From: Dyadobacter arcticus
GTDB lineage: Bacteria > Bacteroidota > Bacteroidia > Cytophagales > Spirosomataceae
Direction: 5' to 3'
Assembly (NCBI RefSeq): GCF_011762185.1
Contig: NZ_JAASQJ010000005.1
Location: forward strand, 310,001 to 374,000
DNA length: 64,000 nt
Shown here: positions 53,279 through 63,160 of the stretch, piece after piece
Position numbering within the stretch: position 1 is the first letter of the stretch
How the letters are laid out: the number at the start of each line of letters is the position of its first letter
The notes under the pieces: model-generated
Database searches by the model: none
What the model was told of the DNA's origin: nothing
What the model saw: only the letters and a program-made list of their open reading frames with translations
Translations under genes and position numbers: made by a program

Positions 53279-55090
53279 ATGGCCATTAATGAAGATAAAA
53301 ATGCGCAAGCATCCCCTTTTGCTGTAAGGAAACTTAGCTGGCAGGGGTTCAAAATTACCCTGGACCTTCTTAAATACCTTCGGCCTTACCGGGTCACTTT
53401 TTTTATAGGATTAATTTTTCTAGCACTTTCTACCGCCACTTCCCTTGCTTTTCCCAAACTGGTGGGGAGCATCATTGAGGTAATAGAAGGTAAGTCAAAA
53501 TACACCATAAATCAGATCACGCTTTTCCTGTTTTTAGTGCTGATATGTCAGTCCGTATTCTCCTATTTCCGGATTTATTTGTTTACCAAAGTCAGCGAGC
53601 TGGCGATGACCAATATTCGTTCGGATGTGTTCAGCAAAATTATCACGCTTCCGATATCATTCCTTGAACAGCGGCGGGTGGGCGAGCTCACCAGTAGGAT
53701 TACCTCAGACGTTTCGCAATTACAAGGCTTGCTATCTTTCACATTGGCTGAAATTTTTAGGCAGATCGCCACATTGGTTGTCGGGATTGGTATTCTGTTT
53801 TACACTTCCTGGAAACTTACCTTGTTCATGCTGGCAACATTTCCCGTTCTGGTGATTGCTTCGGTCTTTTTTGGAAGACATATGCGAAGGTTGTCCAGAA
53901 AGGCGCAAGATGAATTAGCGGCTGCCAATGTGGTGGTCGAAGAAACTTTGCAGTCGGTGAATGTGGTTAAAGCATTCACCAATGAACCACTCGAAATTGA
54001 CCGATATAAAACGATTCTCAGACGCGTTGTAGACCTTTCGCTATACGCTGCGACTTTCAGAGGCGGATTTGTGTCCTTTATCATTTTCGCCCTGTTTGGA
54101 GGAATTGTAGGTGTGATCTGGTATGGCGCTGCGCTGGTACAATCGGGCGAATTCGGGCTTTCGGATCTTTTTACATTCATCCTCTACACCACATTCATCG
54201 GCGCGTCGATCAGCGGTATGGGTGACCTTTACGCACAAATAAACAAGGTAATCGGTGCTTCTGAGCGCATTTTTGAAATTTTGGAAGAAACTCCTGAACT
54301 AACCGTTGAAGAGGCCAAAAATGCTCAGCCTGGCCGGATGACAGGAGAAGTTACCTACCAGAACGTGCATTTCTCCTATCCTTCCCGAGCAGACCTTCCG
54401 GTTTTAAGGGGGATTTCTTTTCATATTAATGCCGGTGAAAAAATTGCCCTGGTCGGATACAGCGGTGCCGGTAAATCCACCATCATTCAATTACTCATGC
54501 GCTTTTACGACCATCTTTCGGGAGAAATTTTGATCGACGGGAAACCGCTCAGCGCCTTTGGAATTTCTGAATTGAGAAAAAACATTGCCATTGTTCCGCA
54601 AGAAGTGATGCTTTTTGGAGGTACTATTTATGAGAACATTGCATACGGAAAACCGGAAGCGACAAGGGAAGAAATCATTGACGCTGCAAAACGGGCGCAT
54701 GCATTGGAATTCATAGATACTTTTCCCGAAAAATTCGAAACGGTTGTCGGGGAACGGGGTATTAAGTTGTCCGGTGGCCAACGCCAACGCGTCGCCATTG
54801 CCCGCGCTATTTTGAAAAATCCAAAAATCCTGATCCTGGATGAAGCAACCAGCTCACTCGATGCCGAGTCGGAAAAGCTGGTACAGATTGCATTGGACGA
54901 ATTAATGCAAAACCGCACGACCATTGTGATTGCACACCGCCTTGCAACGATCAGGAAAGTAGATATGATTTATGTTATTCGCGAAGGACGTATCGCGGAA
55001 TCGGGAACACACCAGGAATTAACGGTTTTGGACAATGGCTTATACGCCAACCTGATCAAATTGCAGTTTGAAACCGCTGAAAGTAATTAA
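53279..55090 (+). CDS. ABC exporter, fused permease and ATPase (MsbA-like)
   Basis: A 603-residue half-transporter. Six membrane helices (about 35-320) are followed by the ATPase with Walker A GYSGAGKSTIIQ, the Q-loop VPQEVMLFGG, the signature LSGGQRQRVAIARAIL and Walker B ILILDEATSSLDAES, then the H-loop IVIAHRLAT. The protein acts as a dimer to export lipids or drugs; MsbA-like lipid A or drug export is inferred from sequence style. Its stop overlaps the ATG of the MutS-like gene by one base (TAATG), so the two are co-translated. Confidence 0.93.
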   Translation: MAINEDKNAQASPFAVRKLSWQGFKITLDLLKYLRPYRVTFFIGLIFLALSTATSLAFPKLVGSIIEVIEGKSKYTINQITLFLFLVLICQSVFSYFRIYLFTKVSELAMTNIRSDVFSKIITLPISFLEQRRVGELTSRITSDVSQLQGLLSFTLAEIFRQIATLVVGIGILFYTSWKLTLFMLATFPVLVIASVFFGRHMRRLSRKAQDELAAANVVVEETLQSVNVVKAFTNEPLEIDRYKTILRRVVDLSLYAATFRGGFVSFIIFALFGGIVGVIWYGAALVQSGEFGLSDLFTFILYTTFIGASISGMGDLYAQINKVIGASERIFEILEETPELTVEEAKNAQPGRMTGEVTYQNVHFSYPSRADLPVLRGISFHINAGEKIALVGYSGAGKSTIIQLLMRFYDHLSGEILIDGKPLSAFGISELRKNIAIVPQEVMLFGGTIYENIAYGKPEATREEIIDAAKRAHALEFIDTFPEKFETVVGERGIKLSGGQRQRVAIARAILKNPKILILDEATSSLDAESEKLVQIALDELMQNRTTIVIAHRLATIRKVDMIYVIREGRIAESGTHQELTVLDNGLYANLIKLQFETAESN

Positions 55091-56895
55091 TGGAAAGTAA
55101 ACTCTTCTTTGAAACCGAACTTGAAAAGGCCCGTGTAGCTGAATCGGCAGCGCAGGAAAAATTCACCAGACTGTCGTGGGTAAGAGTAGGTATTTTCATT
55201 GCAATATTGATCCTTGCCTGGCTTTGGAATAGAATGGACCAGCCCCTCATGGCCGTTGGCATTGGCGGCTTACTTGTTGTTTTTCTGATACTGATGAAAA
55301 AACACCAGGTGGTAAAAAGAGTTAGGGATTTTCAGAAAAATCTTCAAACCGTCAATGAGGACGAACTGGAAAGGTTAGCATTCCGCTTCAAAAGGGCAGA
55401 TACCGGTCTCCAATTCCAGGAAAAGGACCATGCTTTTGCAGGCGATCTGGATATTTTTGGCGAGTATTCATTGTATAAGCTGTTGAACAGGACGCGGACG
55501 AACGAGGGAAGCCGCCGACTTGCCAATTGGCTGAAAAACCACGCGGATCCCGAAGAAGTTTTACAGCGGCAGCAAGCTTCGGAAAATTTCAAATCATATC
55601 CTCATCTGATCCAGGAATGGGAGGCAACTGCGTTACTTCATGAGCATGCTGCCAAACAAGTTGGCGCATTCCGCACCTGGGCGGCTGAAAAACTTGCGCC
55701 GCAACTCGCTACTTCCATGCGTCTTCGCTGGCTCTCGGTCGTCACATTGTTCATTATTGTTTTAGCAATTGCCCAGCTGGTCCCGGCCTGGGCTGTTTTG
55801 CTAAGCCTTGCCGTTCATATGGTTATCCTAAGGCGTTTTCTTAATAGCATTCAAAACATTGCGAACCGTACAGCTGACCTTGGCAAGACATTGGTTGCCT
55901 ACGCGGACCTTTTAAAGAACGCCGAATCCGCTCCTTATCAATCGGAATGGTGGCAGCAAAGACGTGCACGGATTGACGATTCTTCAAAAGCATTAAACCA
56001 CGTCGGAAACCTTTTCGAGCGGCTCGATTATCGGAATAACCCATTTTTTTCAATCTTTATCGGGATTCCGACGCTTTGGGACGTGCATTGTCTGGCGGGT
56101 ATTGAGGATTGGAAAAAGGTAAATCATCTGAGGTTATTGGACTGGCTGAATGTGCTGGCGGATATTGAAGCAATGAACAGTCTGGCCGGGCATGCCTTTG
56201 CAAATGCGGAGTGCGTTACACCCGAAGTGGTTTCGCAAAGCACCATGATGATCAATGCGACATCCATGGGACATCCGCTTATTCCAAAAGAAAAAAGGGT
56301 TAGCAATAGCTTTGGAATAGCTGGAACCGGAAATACAATCCTTGTCACGGGTTCGAACATGTCGGGAAAAAGTACATTTCTCCGGACCATCGGGCTTAAC
56401 CTCGTACTTGCACAAATGGGCGCAGTGGTGAGTGCGTCGCATTTTAGCTGCTCGCCTGCGCGCATATTCAGCAGTATGCGGACCCAAGATTCTCTCGAGG
56501 AAAGCACATCTTCTTTTTATGCAGAGTTGAAAAGACTCAGGAGGCTGCTCGAATTGGCTGACGCGCATGCAGATGCCCCTGTTTTTTATTTATTGGATGA
56601 AATTTTAAAAGGTACCAACTCGGCCGACCGCCATCGCGGCGCTGAGGCGTTGATCAGGCAATTGCATTCAAAAAATGCGTCCGGCCTGGTTTCCACACAC
56701 GATCTGGAACTGGGAGAATGGGGTGCAACCGAAAACTACGTTCAGAACTACCACTTCCGTTCGGATGTGGAAGACGGCAAATTGCATTTTGATTATCGAC
56801 TGTACGAAGGAATTTGCCGCAGTTTTAACGCCTCTGAGCTGATGCGTATGATGGGTATCGACATCGACCTGACAAATAAAAATACCTTAAAATAG
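55090..56895 (+). CDS. Membrane-anchored MutS-like ATPase
   Basis: A 601-residue protein with a C-terminal MutS ATPase domain (about 410-595): Walker A VTGSNMSGKSTFLRTIGLNLVLAQ, Walker B VFYLLDEILKGTNSADRHRGAEALI and the switch VSTHDLELGEW. The N-terminal mismatch-recognition domain of MutS is missing. Instead there are two membrane helices at about 33-73 (VGIFIAILILAWLWN, GIGGLLVVFLILM) and another pair at about 215-255 (VVTLFIIVLAIAQLVPAWAVLL). Classical mismatch repair is therefore unlikely. It is co-translated with an ABC exporter. The family is widespread in Bacteroidota but without a known role. Confidence 0.9.
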   Translation: MESKLFFETELEKARVAESAAQEKFTRLSWVRVGIFIAILILAWLWNRMDQPLMAVGIGGLLVVFLILMKKHQVVKRVRDFQKNLQTVNEDELERLAFRFKRADTGLQFQEKDHAFAGDLDIFGEYSLYKLLNRTRTNEGSRRLANWLKNHADPEEVLQRQQASENFKSYPHLIQEWEATALLHEHAAKQVGAFRTWAAEKLAPQLATSMRLRWLSVVTLFIIVLAIAQLVPAWAVLLSLAVHMVILRRFLNSIQNIANRTADLGKTLVAYADLLKNAESAPYQSEWWQQRRARIDDSSKALNHVGNLFERLDYRNNPFFSIFIGIPTLWDVHCLAGIEDWKKVNHLRLLDWLNVLADIEAMNSLAGHAFANAECVTPEVVSQSTMMINATSMGHPLIPKEKRVSNSFGIAGTGNTILVTGSNMSGKSTFLRTIGLNLVLAQMGAVVSASHFSCSPARIFSSMRTQDSLEESTSSFYAELKRLRRLLELADAHADAPVFYLLDEILKGTNSADRHRGAEALIRQLHSKNASGLVSTHDLELGEWGATENYVQNYHFRSDVEDGKLHFDYRLYEGICRSFNASELMRMMGIDIDLTNKNTLK

Positions 56896-57040
56896 CCGTC
56901 AGGGCGTCTTTTAATGTTATAGCGGTATTTGCGTAACTTTACTGATTACATTTACGTTTTAAATGCTATGAAAAAGCGGATGAGCCCACGAGCCATCCTT
57001 TTGTTTTAATAAATAACACAATAACGATTTCGGAACCTGA

Positions 57041-58378
57041 ATGGAAGTATTAATAATGGCGGGACAGCTCATACTGGGCCTGTCGATTTTGGTAGGATTG
57101 CACGAGTGGGGGCATATGGCAGCCGCAAAAATGTTTGGAATGCGGGTAGAGAAATACTTCATCGGTTTTCCACCGAAAATTTTTAGCATTCAAAGAGGAG
57201 AAACAGAATACGGAATAGGCGCAATCCCGCTGGGTGGTTTTGTGAAAATATCTGGTATGATCGACGAATCCATGGACACGGCTACCATGAGCCAGGAACC
57301 CCAGCCCTGGGAATTCCGCTCGAAACCGGCGTGGCAGCGTCTGATTGTAATGCTTGGAGGTATCTTTGTCAATGTTGTTGTCGGCGTTTTTATCTTTATC
57401 GTGATTGCATATCACGAAGGCGACAAAATCCTTTCACGTGAAGAAGTCAACAAATACGGTATTGTGGCTGGGCCGCTGGCTGAGGAACTTGGTATTAAAA
57501 CGGGCGATAAGATTGTCAGGGTCAATGGAAAGTCTTTTTCCAATTTCAGCGACGTGGTAAGTTCGGAAGTGTTCCTCGGAACAAATAGCTCGTACACAGT
57601 AAGTCGCGAAGGCAAAGAAATAGACATTGAAGTACCTAATAATTTTATCGAACAACTTTCGGCGAAGTCAAGCCCCGAGGAGCAGGGAGCTTTCAGGGTC
57701 AATTTTATTCGCCCTCAGGAACCCTTCAAAATTGGTGAAATCGTGCCTGCTTCGCCTGCCGAAAAAGCTGGATTGATGGTAGGGGATAAAGTCGTTTCTA
57801 TTGCGGGTAAGCCAATCCAATTTTTTCACCAACTTCAGACTGAGCTCAAAACATTAAAAGGAAAGCCTGCCCAAATGGTCGTTCAAAGGGGTGCGGGCTT
57901 GAAAACGCTTAATGCAAACATATCTGAGGACGGTACACTTGGTTTTTATCCACTCAGCCTTCTGAATTACACAGCTGTCGAATACACCCTTTTTCAGGCA
58001 ATCGGTGTGGGTACGCAGGATGCATTTAAGGTTGTTTTTGATAACATTAAAGGTTTCGGAAAGATATTCCGAGGCGAAGTCTCAGCTTCAAAAGCATTGA
58101 GCGGGCCTATCGGCATTGCACGGATGTTTGGCGGCGTATGGGATTGGAGCCGTTTCTGGTACCTTACGGGCTTACTTTCTATGGTACTTGCGTTTATGAA
58201 TGCTTTACCAATTCCTGCACTCGATGGAGGTCATGCTGTGATCCTTTCTTATGAAATCATCTCAGGCCGCAAACCTTCCGATAAGTTCCTTGAAAATGCG
58301 CAGAAAGTCGGAATGGTGCTTCTGCTTGGACTGATGGCGTTTGCAATTTTCAACGATGTCTGGAAAGCGGTATTTTGA
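57041..58378 (+). CDS. rseP: RIP site-2 zinc metalloprotease RseP
   Basis: A 445-residue intramembrane protease. The zinc motif HEWGH is at residues 22-26 in VGLHEWGHMAAAKMFG, in the first membrane helix, and the third ligand is in NALPIPALDGGHAVILSYE near the C-terminal end. Two PDZ-like regions lie between (about 130-200 and 225-300, with GLMVGDKVVSIAGKPI). RseP cuts membrane anti-sigma factors and signal-peptide remnants; an ECF sigma/anti-sigma pair lies 4 kb upstream in this window. The next gene starts 47 bp after the stop inside a large hairpin. Confidence 0.93.
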   Translation: MEVLIMAGQLILGLSILVGLHEWGHMAAAKMFGMRVEKYFIGFPPKIFSIQRGETEYGIGAIPLGGFVKISGMIDESMDTATMSQEPQPWEFRSKPAWQRLIVMLGGIFVNVVVGVFIFIVIAYHEGDKILSREEVNKYGIVAGPLAEELGIKTGDKIVRVNGKSFSNFSDVVSSEVFLGTNSSYTVSREGKEIDIEVPNNFIEQLSAKSSPEEQGAFRVNFIRPQEPFKIGEIVPASPAEKAGLMVGDKVVSIAGKPIQFFHQLQTELKTLKGKPAQMVVQRGAGLKTLNANISEDGTLGFYPLSLLNYTAVEYTLFQAIGVGTQDAFKVVFDNIKGFGKIFRGEVSASKALSGPIGIARMFGGVWDWSRFWYLTGLLSMVLAFMNALPIPALDGGHAVILSYEIISGRKPSDKFLENAQKVGMVLLLGLMAFAIFNDVWKAVF

Positions 58379-58381
58379 TGT

Positions 58382-58469
58382 AGGGAGGAAGGAGGAGGGA
58401 GGAAGGGGGAAAGGGAGAACTTTCATGTTCGTTTTTTCCCTTCTCCCCTTCCTCCTTCCTCCCTTTTTC
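58382..58469 (+). promoter_or_regulatory. Purine/pyrimidine hairpin enclosing the DUF6702 start codon
   Basis: A run of 38 purines (58382-58419) is followed after 12 bases by a run of 38 pyrimidines (58432-58469). The outer 15 bases of each run pair perfectly (58382-58396 with 58450-58464), and a short GAAC/GTTC stem closes a loop that holds the ATG at 58425. The pyrimidine arm codes for the signal peptide core. In the mRNA this hairpin could hide the start codon. Confidence 0.6.
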
Positions 58470-58916
58470 ATTTCCCTGACTCCTAAACATGAGTACCATG
58501 TTTCCGTTACCCAAATGCAATACAATCCGGCGCTTAAATCATTTGAAATCAGCATCCGGCTCTTTACCGACGACCTGGAAAAAGGTTTGTCCAAGAGCAA
58601 CGATCAGCGCCTCTTTAAGGTAACGAACGATGACAAGAATGATCCTTTTGTTGAGCAATACCTTAGAAGGTCATTTGTTTTCACAGATAGTCAAAATAGA
58701 ATGGTACCGATTCACTATGTCGGTAAGGAGCAGGAAGAAGACGCAACCTGGGTATATTTGGAAGCTCCGTTTCAGGGAAATCTGTCAGGCTACAAGCTGC
58801 AGAACAGCACACTTCTGGAAGTTTTTGAGGATCAGGTCAACATGACCAACATCAAAATCGCCTCTGATAAAAGAACTTTTTTATTTAAAAAAGGCCAAAC
58901 CTTGCACTCATTATAG
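58425..58916 (+). CDS. DUF6702 secreted protein
   Basis: A 163-residue protein when started at the ATG at 58425. The signal peptide (MFVFSLLPFLLPPFFIS) precedes HEYHVSVTQMQYNPALKSFEISIRLFTDDLEKGL, the start of DUF6702 in Bacteroidota as I recall. The rest is beta-rich and ends KGQTLHSL. The function is unknown; the gene commonly follows peptidase genes in this phylum. Here it lies 47 bp after rseP, and its start is in the loop of a long hairpin. An earlier in-frame ATG at 58341 lies within rseP and is unlikely. Confidence 0.75.
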   Translation: MFVFSLLPFLLPPFFISLTPKHEYHVSVTQMQYNPALKSFEISIRLFTDDLEKGLSKSNDQRLFKVTNDDKNDPFVEQYLRRSFVFTDSQNRMVPIHYVGKEQEEDATWVYLEAPFQGNLSGYKLQNSTLLEVFEDQVNMTNIKIASDKRTFLFKKGQTLHSL

Positions 58917-58964
58917 CCTTTGAAGCATGCTAAAACCGCCTGACACTGGCTTTGTTGGCATGGC

Positions 58965-58972
58965 TATTTTTG
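58965..58972 (+). promoter_or_regulatory. TAnnTTTG promoter of lon
   Basis: TATTTTTG matches the -7 consensus and lies 77 bp before the lon ATG. The stretch between is AT-rich and shows no other element. Confidence 0.4.
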
Positions 58973-59048
58973 TGTATAGTATCCTTTCTTTTGAAAGTCA
59001 TTTTATATATATTGGGAAAAGATTATCTGTCATTTTGACAGAACGCCT

Positions 59049-61565
59049 ATGAAATTTGAACCTTCTGACTTATATAGTCGGCTACTCATGTCCGATTCGG
59101 ATATGGATACACTTGAAATTGTCCCTCTTGGTGGCCCCGATGGCTCCGACGAGCCTTTTGAACTTCCCAATGAACTTGCAATACTGCCTATCAGGCAAAC
59201 AGTACTTTTCCCGGGGATGGTTATCCCTGTAACCGTTGTGCGTCAGAAGGCCATCAGGCTGGTAAAAAAGATATATCGGAATTCAGACATCAATTTAAGA
59301 ATACTCGGTGCTGTTACCCAGGCGATCCCCAATAAGGAGGATCCAACTGCTGAGGATTTGTTCAATGTCGGCACCGTAGCGCAGATCCTGAAAATGATTA
59401 CCCTTCCGGATGGCAATGTGACGATCATCGTTCAGGGAAGGCAACGTTTTGAGATCAAAAAAATCGTTAGCGAAGAGCCCTATCTTACTGCGGAAGTACG
59501 CGGTATTGACGACTCTTTTGTAGGACCTACCAAAAAGGAAGCCAAAGCACTTTTGCAATCCCTCCGAGACGGCGCTCATAAAATCATGCGGCTTAATCCC
59601 GAGATCCCTCAGGAAGCGAGAATAGCCCTTGACAACATTGAAAGCCCCATTTTCCTGATCCATTTTCTATCTTCCAATATCAATGTGGAAGTGGCCGACA
59701 AGCAAAAATTGCTTGAAGAAAGAAATGGTCACAAGCAGGCGACGCTTTTGCTTCAGTATATGATGCGGGAGATTGAAATGCTGGAATTGAAAAGGGAAAT
59801 CCAGACAAAGGCCAGCTCTGACATCGATCAGCAGCAAAGGGATTATTTTCTTCGGCAACAAATTAAAGTGTTGCATGATGAATTGGGAATGGATAGTCCG
59901 GAACGTGACCTGGACGACATTCGCCTGAAAGCTAGCCAGAAAAAATGGTCTAACCAGGTGCGTGTCCATTTTGACAAGGAACTAAACAAACTGCAGCGCA
60001 TCAATCCAATGGCTCCGGAATATCCGGTCACCATGAATTATCTGGAAACCCTTGTAGACTTGCCCTGGGGACAATATACCAAAGATAATTTTGATTTGAT
60101 GAGAGCTCAAAAAGTGCTGGATGCCGATCATTTTGGACTTGAAAAAGTCAAAGAACGCATTATTGAATATCTGGCGGTCCTTAAATTGAAAGGCAATCTG
60201 AAAGCCCCAATTCTTTGCCTGTATGGTCCTCCGGGGGTTGGTAAAACATCTCTTGGCAAATCCATTGCAAAAGCATTGAACCGGGAATATATCCGTATGG
60301 CATTGGGAGGCGTCCATGACGAAGCCGAGATCCGTGGGCACAGGAAAACATACATTGGCGCAATGCCTGGTAAAATTATCCAGAATATTAAAAAAGCCGG
60401 CTCTGCTAATCCGGTATTTATCCTGGACGAAATTGATAAAGTAAGCTCCGATTATCGCGGAGACCCTTCTTCTGCATTACTGGAAGTTCTTGATCCTGAG
60501 CAAAATTCATCTTTTACAGACAATTATCTTGAAGTTGAATACGACCTTTCGAAAGTGCTTTTTGTGGCTACGGCCAATGCATTAGATACCATTCATCCCG
60601 CCTTGCGCGACCGGATGGAAATCATTGAAATGACAGGTTACACGATCGAAGAGAAATTGCAGATCGCAAAACGTTACCTGGTGCCCAAACAGCGCAGGGA
60701 CCACGGCTTAAAAGCGACGGATGTCAAAATGGATGATGCCGCATTGGTGCGAATCATTGAAGGTTACACAAGGGAATCCGGTGTAAGGAACCTGGAACAA
60801 AAAGTGGGAGGCGTTATACGGAAAGTTGCCAAATCAGTGGCAATGGAGCAGGAATATTCTAAGACGATCAGGCCTGAGCAGGTTGAGAAGTATCTTGGCG
60901 CCGAAATTTTTGATAAAGATTTGTATCAGGATAATGATTTTGCCGGTGTGGTAACAGGCCTTGCCTGGACGTCGGTTGGTGGAGAAATCCTCTTCATTGA
61001 GACCAGCCTAAGTCGCGGAAAAGGTAATCTTACCCTTTCCGGTCAGCTGGGTGATGTTATGAAGGAATCGGCAGTAGCAGCATTATCTTATCTTAAAGCC
61101 AATGCCGACCGGATGGGCATCGATTACCGAATTTTCAATCATTACGACCTGCATGTGCACGTTCCTGCTGGCGCTGTTCCAAAAGACGGCCCGTCTGCCG
61201 GGGTGACGATGGTTACTTCTATGGCATCCATATTTACGCAGCGGAGGGTTAAGCCATTTATCGCCATGACGGGTGAAATTACATTGCGCGGGAAAGTGCT
61301 TCCAGTGGGTGGTGTGAAAGAAAAAATCCTGGCAGCCCGACGTGCTGGGGTGAAAGAGATCATACTTTGCATAAAAAACCGCAAGGATGTGGAGGAGGTA
61401 CCTGCCAATTACATAAAAGACCTCAGCTTCCATTATGTTGATCAGATCGATGAAGTTTTATCCTTCGCCCTTCTGCCTGACAAGGTTAAAAACGCCACTC
61501 ATTTCATTTTTCCGGAGGAAAAAAGGGAGAAAGAAGAAAGCGGTTATGTTACGCTCAGCGTTTGA
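59049..61565 (+). CDS. lon: ATP-dependent protease Lon
   Basis: An 838-residue protease for damaged and regulatory proteins. The N-terminal LON substrate domain (about 40-240) starts ELAILPIRQTVLFPGMVIPV; the AAA module has Walker A LYGPPGVGKTSLGKS and Walker B PVFILDEIDKVSSD; the C-terminal peptidase domain has the catalytic Ser in PKDGPSAGVTMV and the Lys in GGVKEKILAARRAGVKEII. The length is normal for LonA. A terminator follows at 61588-61619. Confidence 0.97.
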   Translation: MKFEPSDLYSRLLMSDSDMDTLEIVPLGGPDGSDEPFELPNELAILPIRQTVLFPGMVIPVTVVRQKAIRLVKKIYRNSDINLRILGAVTQAIPNKEDPTAEDLFNVGTVAQILKMITLPDGNVTIIVQGRQRFEIKKIVSEEPYLTAEVRGIDDSFVGPTKKEAKALLQSLRDGAHKIMRLNPEIPQEARIALDNIESPIFLIHFLSSNINVEVADKQKLLEERNGHKQATLLLQYMMREIEMLELKREIQTKASSDIDQQQRDYFLRQQIKVLHDELGMDSPERDLDDIRLKASQKKWSNQVRVHFDKELNKLQRINPMAPEYPVTMNYLETLVDLPWGQYTKDNFDLMRAQKVLDADHFGLEKVKERIIEYLAVLKLKGNLKAPILCLYGPPGVGKTSLGKSIAKALNREYIRMALGGVHDEAEIRGHRKTYIGAMPGKIIQNIKKAGSANPVFILDEIDKVSSDYRGDPSSALLEVLDPEQNSSFTDNYLEVEYDLSKVLFVATANALDTIHPALRDRMEIIEMTGYTIEEKLQIAKRYLVPKQRRDHGLKATDVKMDDAALVRIIEGYTRESGVRNLEQKVGGVIRKVAKSVAMEQEYSKTIRPEQVEKYLGAEIFDKDLYQDNDFAGVVTGLAWTSVGGEILFIETSLSRGKGNLTLSGQLGDVMKESAVAALSYLKANADRMGIDYRIFNHYDLHVHVPAGAVPKDGPSAGVTMVTSMASIFTQRRVKPFIAMTGEITLRGKVLPVGGVKEKILAARRAGVKEIILCIKNRKDVEEVPANYIKDLSFHYVDQIDEVLSFALLPDKVKNATHFIFPEEKREKEESGYVTLSV

Positions 61566-61587
61566 CATTAGCGGTTTTTAAATACAT

Positions 61588-61619
61588 AAAAAAGAGACGC
61601 TTTTGAGTGTCTCTTTTTT
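61588..61619 (+). terminator. Rho-independent terminator of lon
   Basis: AAAAAAGAGAC (61588-61598) pairs with GTCTCTTTTTT (61609-61619) around a 10-base loop and is followed by more T. It lies 23 bp after the lon stop. Confidence 0.8.
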
Positions 61620-61678
61620 ATTTTAGGGGTTTAAATTTCAAAATGGCGTCATGATTATTGTACTTATATCTACTAAAA

Positions 61679-63160
61679 ATGCCGCTTCCCCTGCTTTCCC
61701 CCGATTTATTGAATCAGCGTCCTGAATTGCTGAACAATCACCTGGAATTACTTCAACTGCCTGAGAAGATCATTCAGTTTGGAACAGGGGTTTTACTGCG
61801 CGGCTTGCCCGACTATTTCGTCAATAAAGCCAATCAACAAGGCATATTCAATGGACGGATCGTTGTGGTAAAATCGACCGCAAGTGGTGGTACTGACGCA
61901 TTTGAGGAACAAAGAAACATTTACTCACATAGTATTCAGGGTATTGAAAATGGTGCTCAGATCGATGAGATGGTCATCAATTCTGCCATAAGCCGAACAT
62001 TATCAGCGAATAACCGCTGGGCCGATATTCTCCACTGTGCACACAATCCTGATTTGAAAATTGTCATTTCAAATACAACCGAGGTGGGTATCCAATTAAC
62101 GGATGATGACATTTTTGCTTCACCACCCGCTTCCTTCCCAGGCAAGCTGACTGCCTATCTCTATGAACGTTTCAAAGCATTAGGCGGATCCGCGGAGTCA
62201 GGTATGGTCATTGTGCCTACCGAATTGATCGTCGGAAACGGGCCGAAGCTTCGATCTATCGTTTTGGAGCAGGCGAAGAGGCATAACCTGGAAGAATCGT
62301 TTACTCAATGGCTTGAAAATTCCAATCATTTCTGCAGTTCGCTGGTAGACAGGATCGTTCCGGGAAAACCTGATGCTGACGCTGTGAATGATTTATTTGG
62401 AAAACAGGGTTTCACGGATAATCTGCTGATTGTGTCGGAAGTTTACCGGTTATGGGCCATTGAAGGAGATTCGCAGGTTCGGGCGGTTTTAACTTTTGCG
62501 GAAGCGGATAGTGGCGTTGTCATTGAGCCAAACATTGACCTTTACCGCGAACTTAAACTGAGGCTGTTGAATGGTACCCATACGCTGGCCGCAGGATTGT
62601 GCTTTTTGAATGGGTTAAATACCGTTAGAGAAAGCATGGAAAACACGGAAACCGCAGCTTTTATTACAAATATCATGTTGAACGAACTTGCTCCGGCGAT
62701 ACCTTATCCCGTGGACCCAATTAAAACCGCTGAATTTGGAAATCAGGTTCTCGACCGATTTAAAAATCCGTTCATCAGGCATCAATTGATCGACATAACG
62801 GTCCAATACACCGCCAAAATGAAGATGCGTAACATTCCTACGCTTCTAAACCATTATCAGAAAACGGATCAGGTCCCGTTTCTTTTTGCGAAAGGATTCG
62901 CAGCATATCTGAGATTTATGAAGCCCGTTTTTCATAAAGATGGTGCTTACTATGGAGAACGAAATGGCGAGCCCTATTCAATCCGGTGCGACTCCGCAGC
63001 TTATTTCGATGAAAAATGGAAAAATGCGGCGTCTCCGCTAGAACTTGCGGATCAGGTTTTAAGTGATGCAGATTTGTGGGGCGCTGATCTGACATTGTTG
63101 CCCGGATTTGCAGACGCGGTAAAGGAAAATATGGCGCAAGTAATCGCCAGTGGCAGCTAA
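61679..63160 (+). CDS. uxaB: Tagaturonate reductase
   Basis: A 493-residue NAD-dependent reductase of the mannitol dehydrogenase family that turns D-tagaturonate into D-altronate in galacturonate breakdown. The start is QFGTGVLLRGLPDYFVNKAN, the nucleotide-binding motif with F-G-x-G; then KIVISNTTEVGIQL and IVPTELIVGNG, and the catalytic Lys region NGTHTLAAGLCFLNG. I start at the ATG at 61679; an upstream TTG would add 7 residues. Its stop overlaps the ATG of the next gene by one base. Confidence 0.9.
   Translation: MPLPLLSPDLLNQRPELLNNHLELLQLPEKIIQFGTGVLLRGLPDYFVNKANQQGIFNGRIVVVKSTASGGTDAFEEQRNIYSHSIQGIENGAQIDEMVINSAISRTLSANNRWADILHCAHNPDLKIVISNTTEVGIQLTDDDIFASPPASFPGKLTAYLYERFKALGGSAESGMVIVPTELIVGNGPKLRSIVLEQAKRHNLEESFTQWLENSNHFCSSLVDRIVPGKPDADAVNDLFGKQGFTDNLLIVSEVYRLWAIEGDSQVRAVLTFAEADSGVVIEPNIDLYRELKLRLLNGTHTLAAGLCFLNGLNTVRESMENTETAAFITNIMLNELAPAIPYPVDPIKTAEFGNQVLDRFKNPFIRHQLIDITVQYTAKMKMRNIPTLLNHYQKTDQVPFLFAKGFAAYLRFMKPVFHKDGAYYGERNGEPYSIRCDSAAYFDEKWKNAASPLELADQVLSDADLWGADLTLLPGFADAVKENMAQVIASGS

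Noticed and set aside
55090..56895. Canonical mutS for mismatch repair
   Set aside because: The N-terminal mismatch-binding domain is missing and membrane helices are present.
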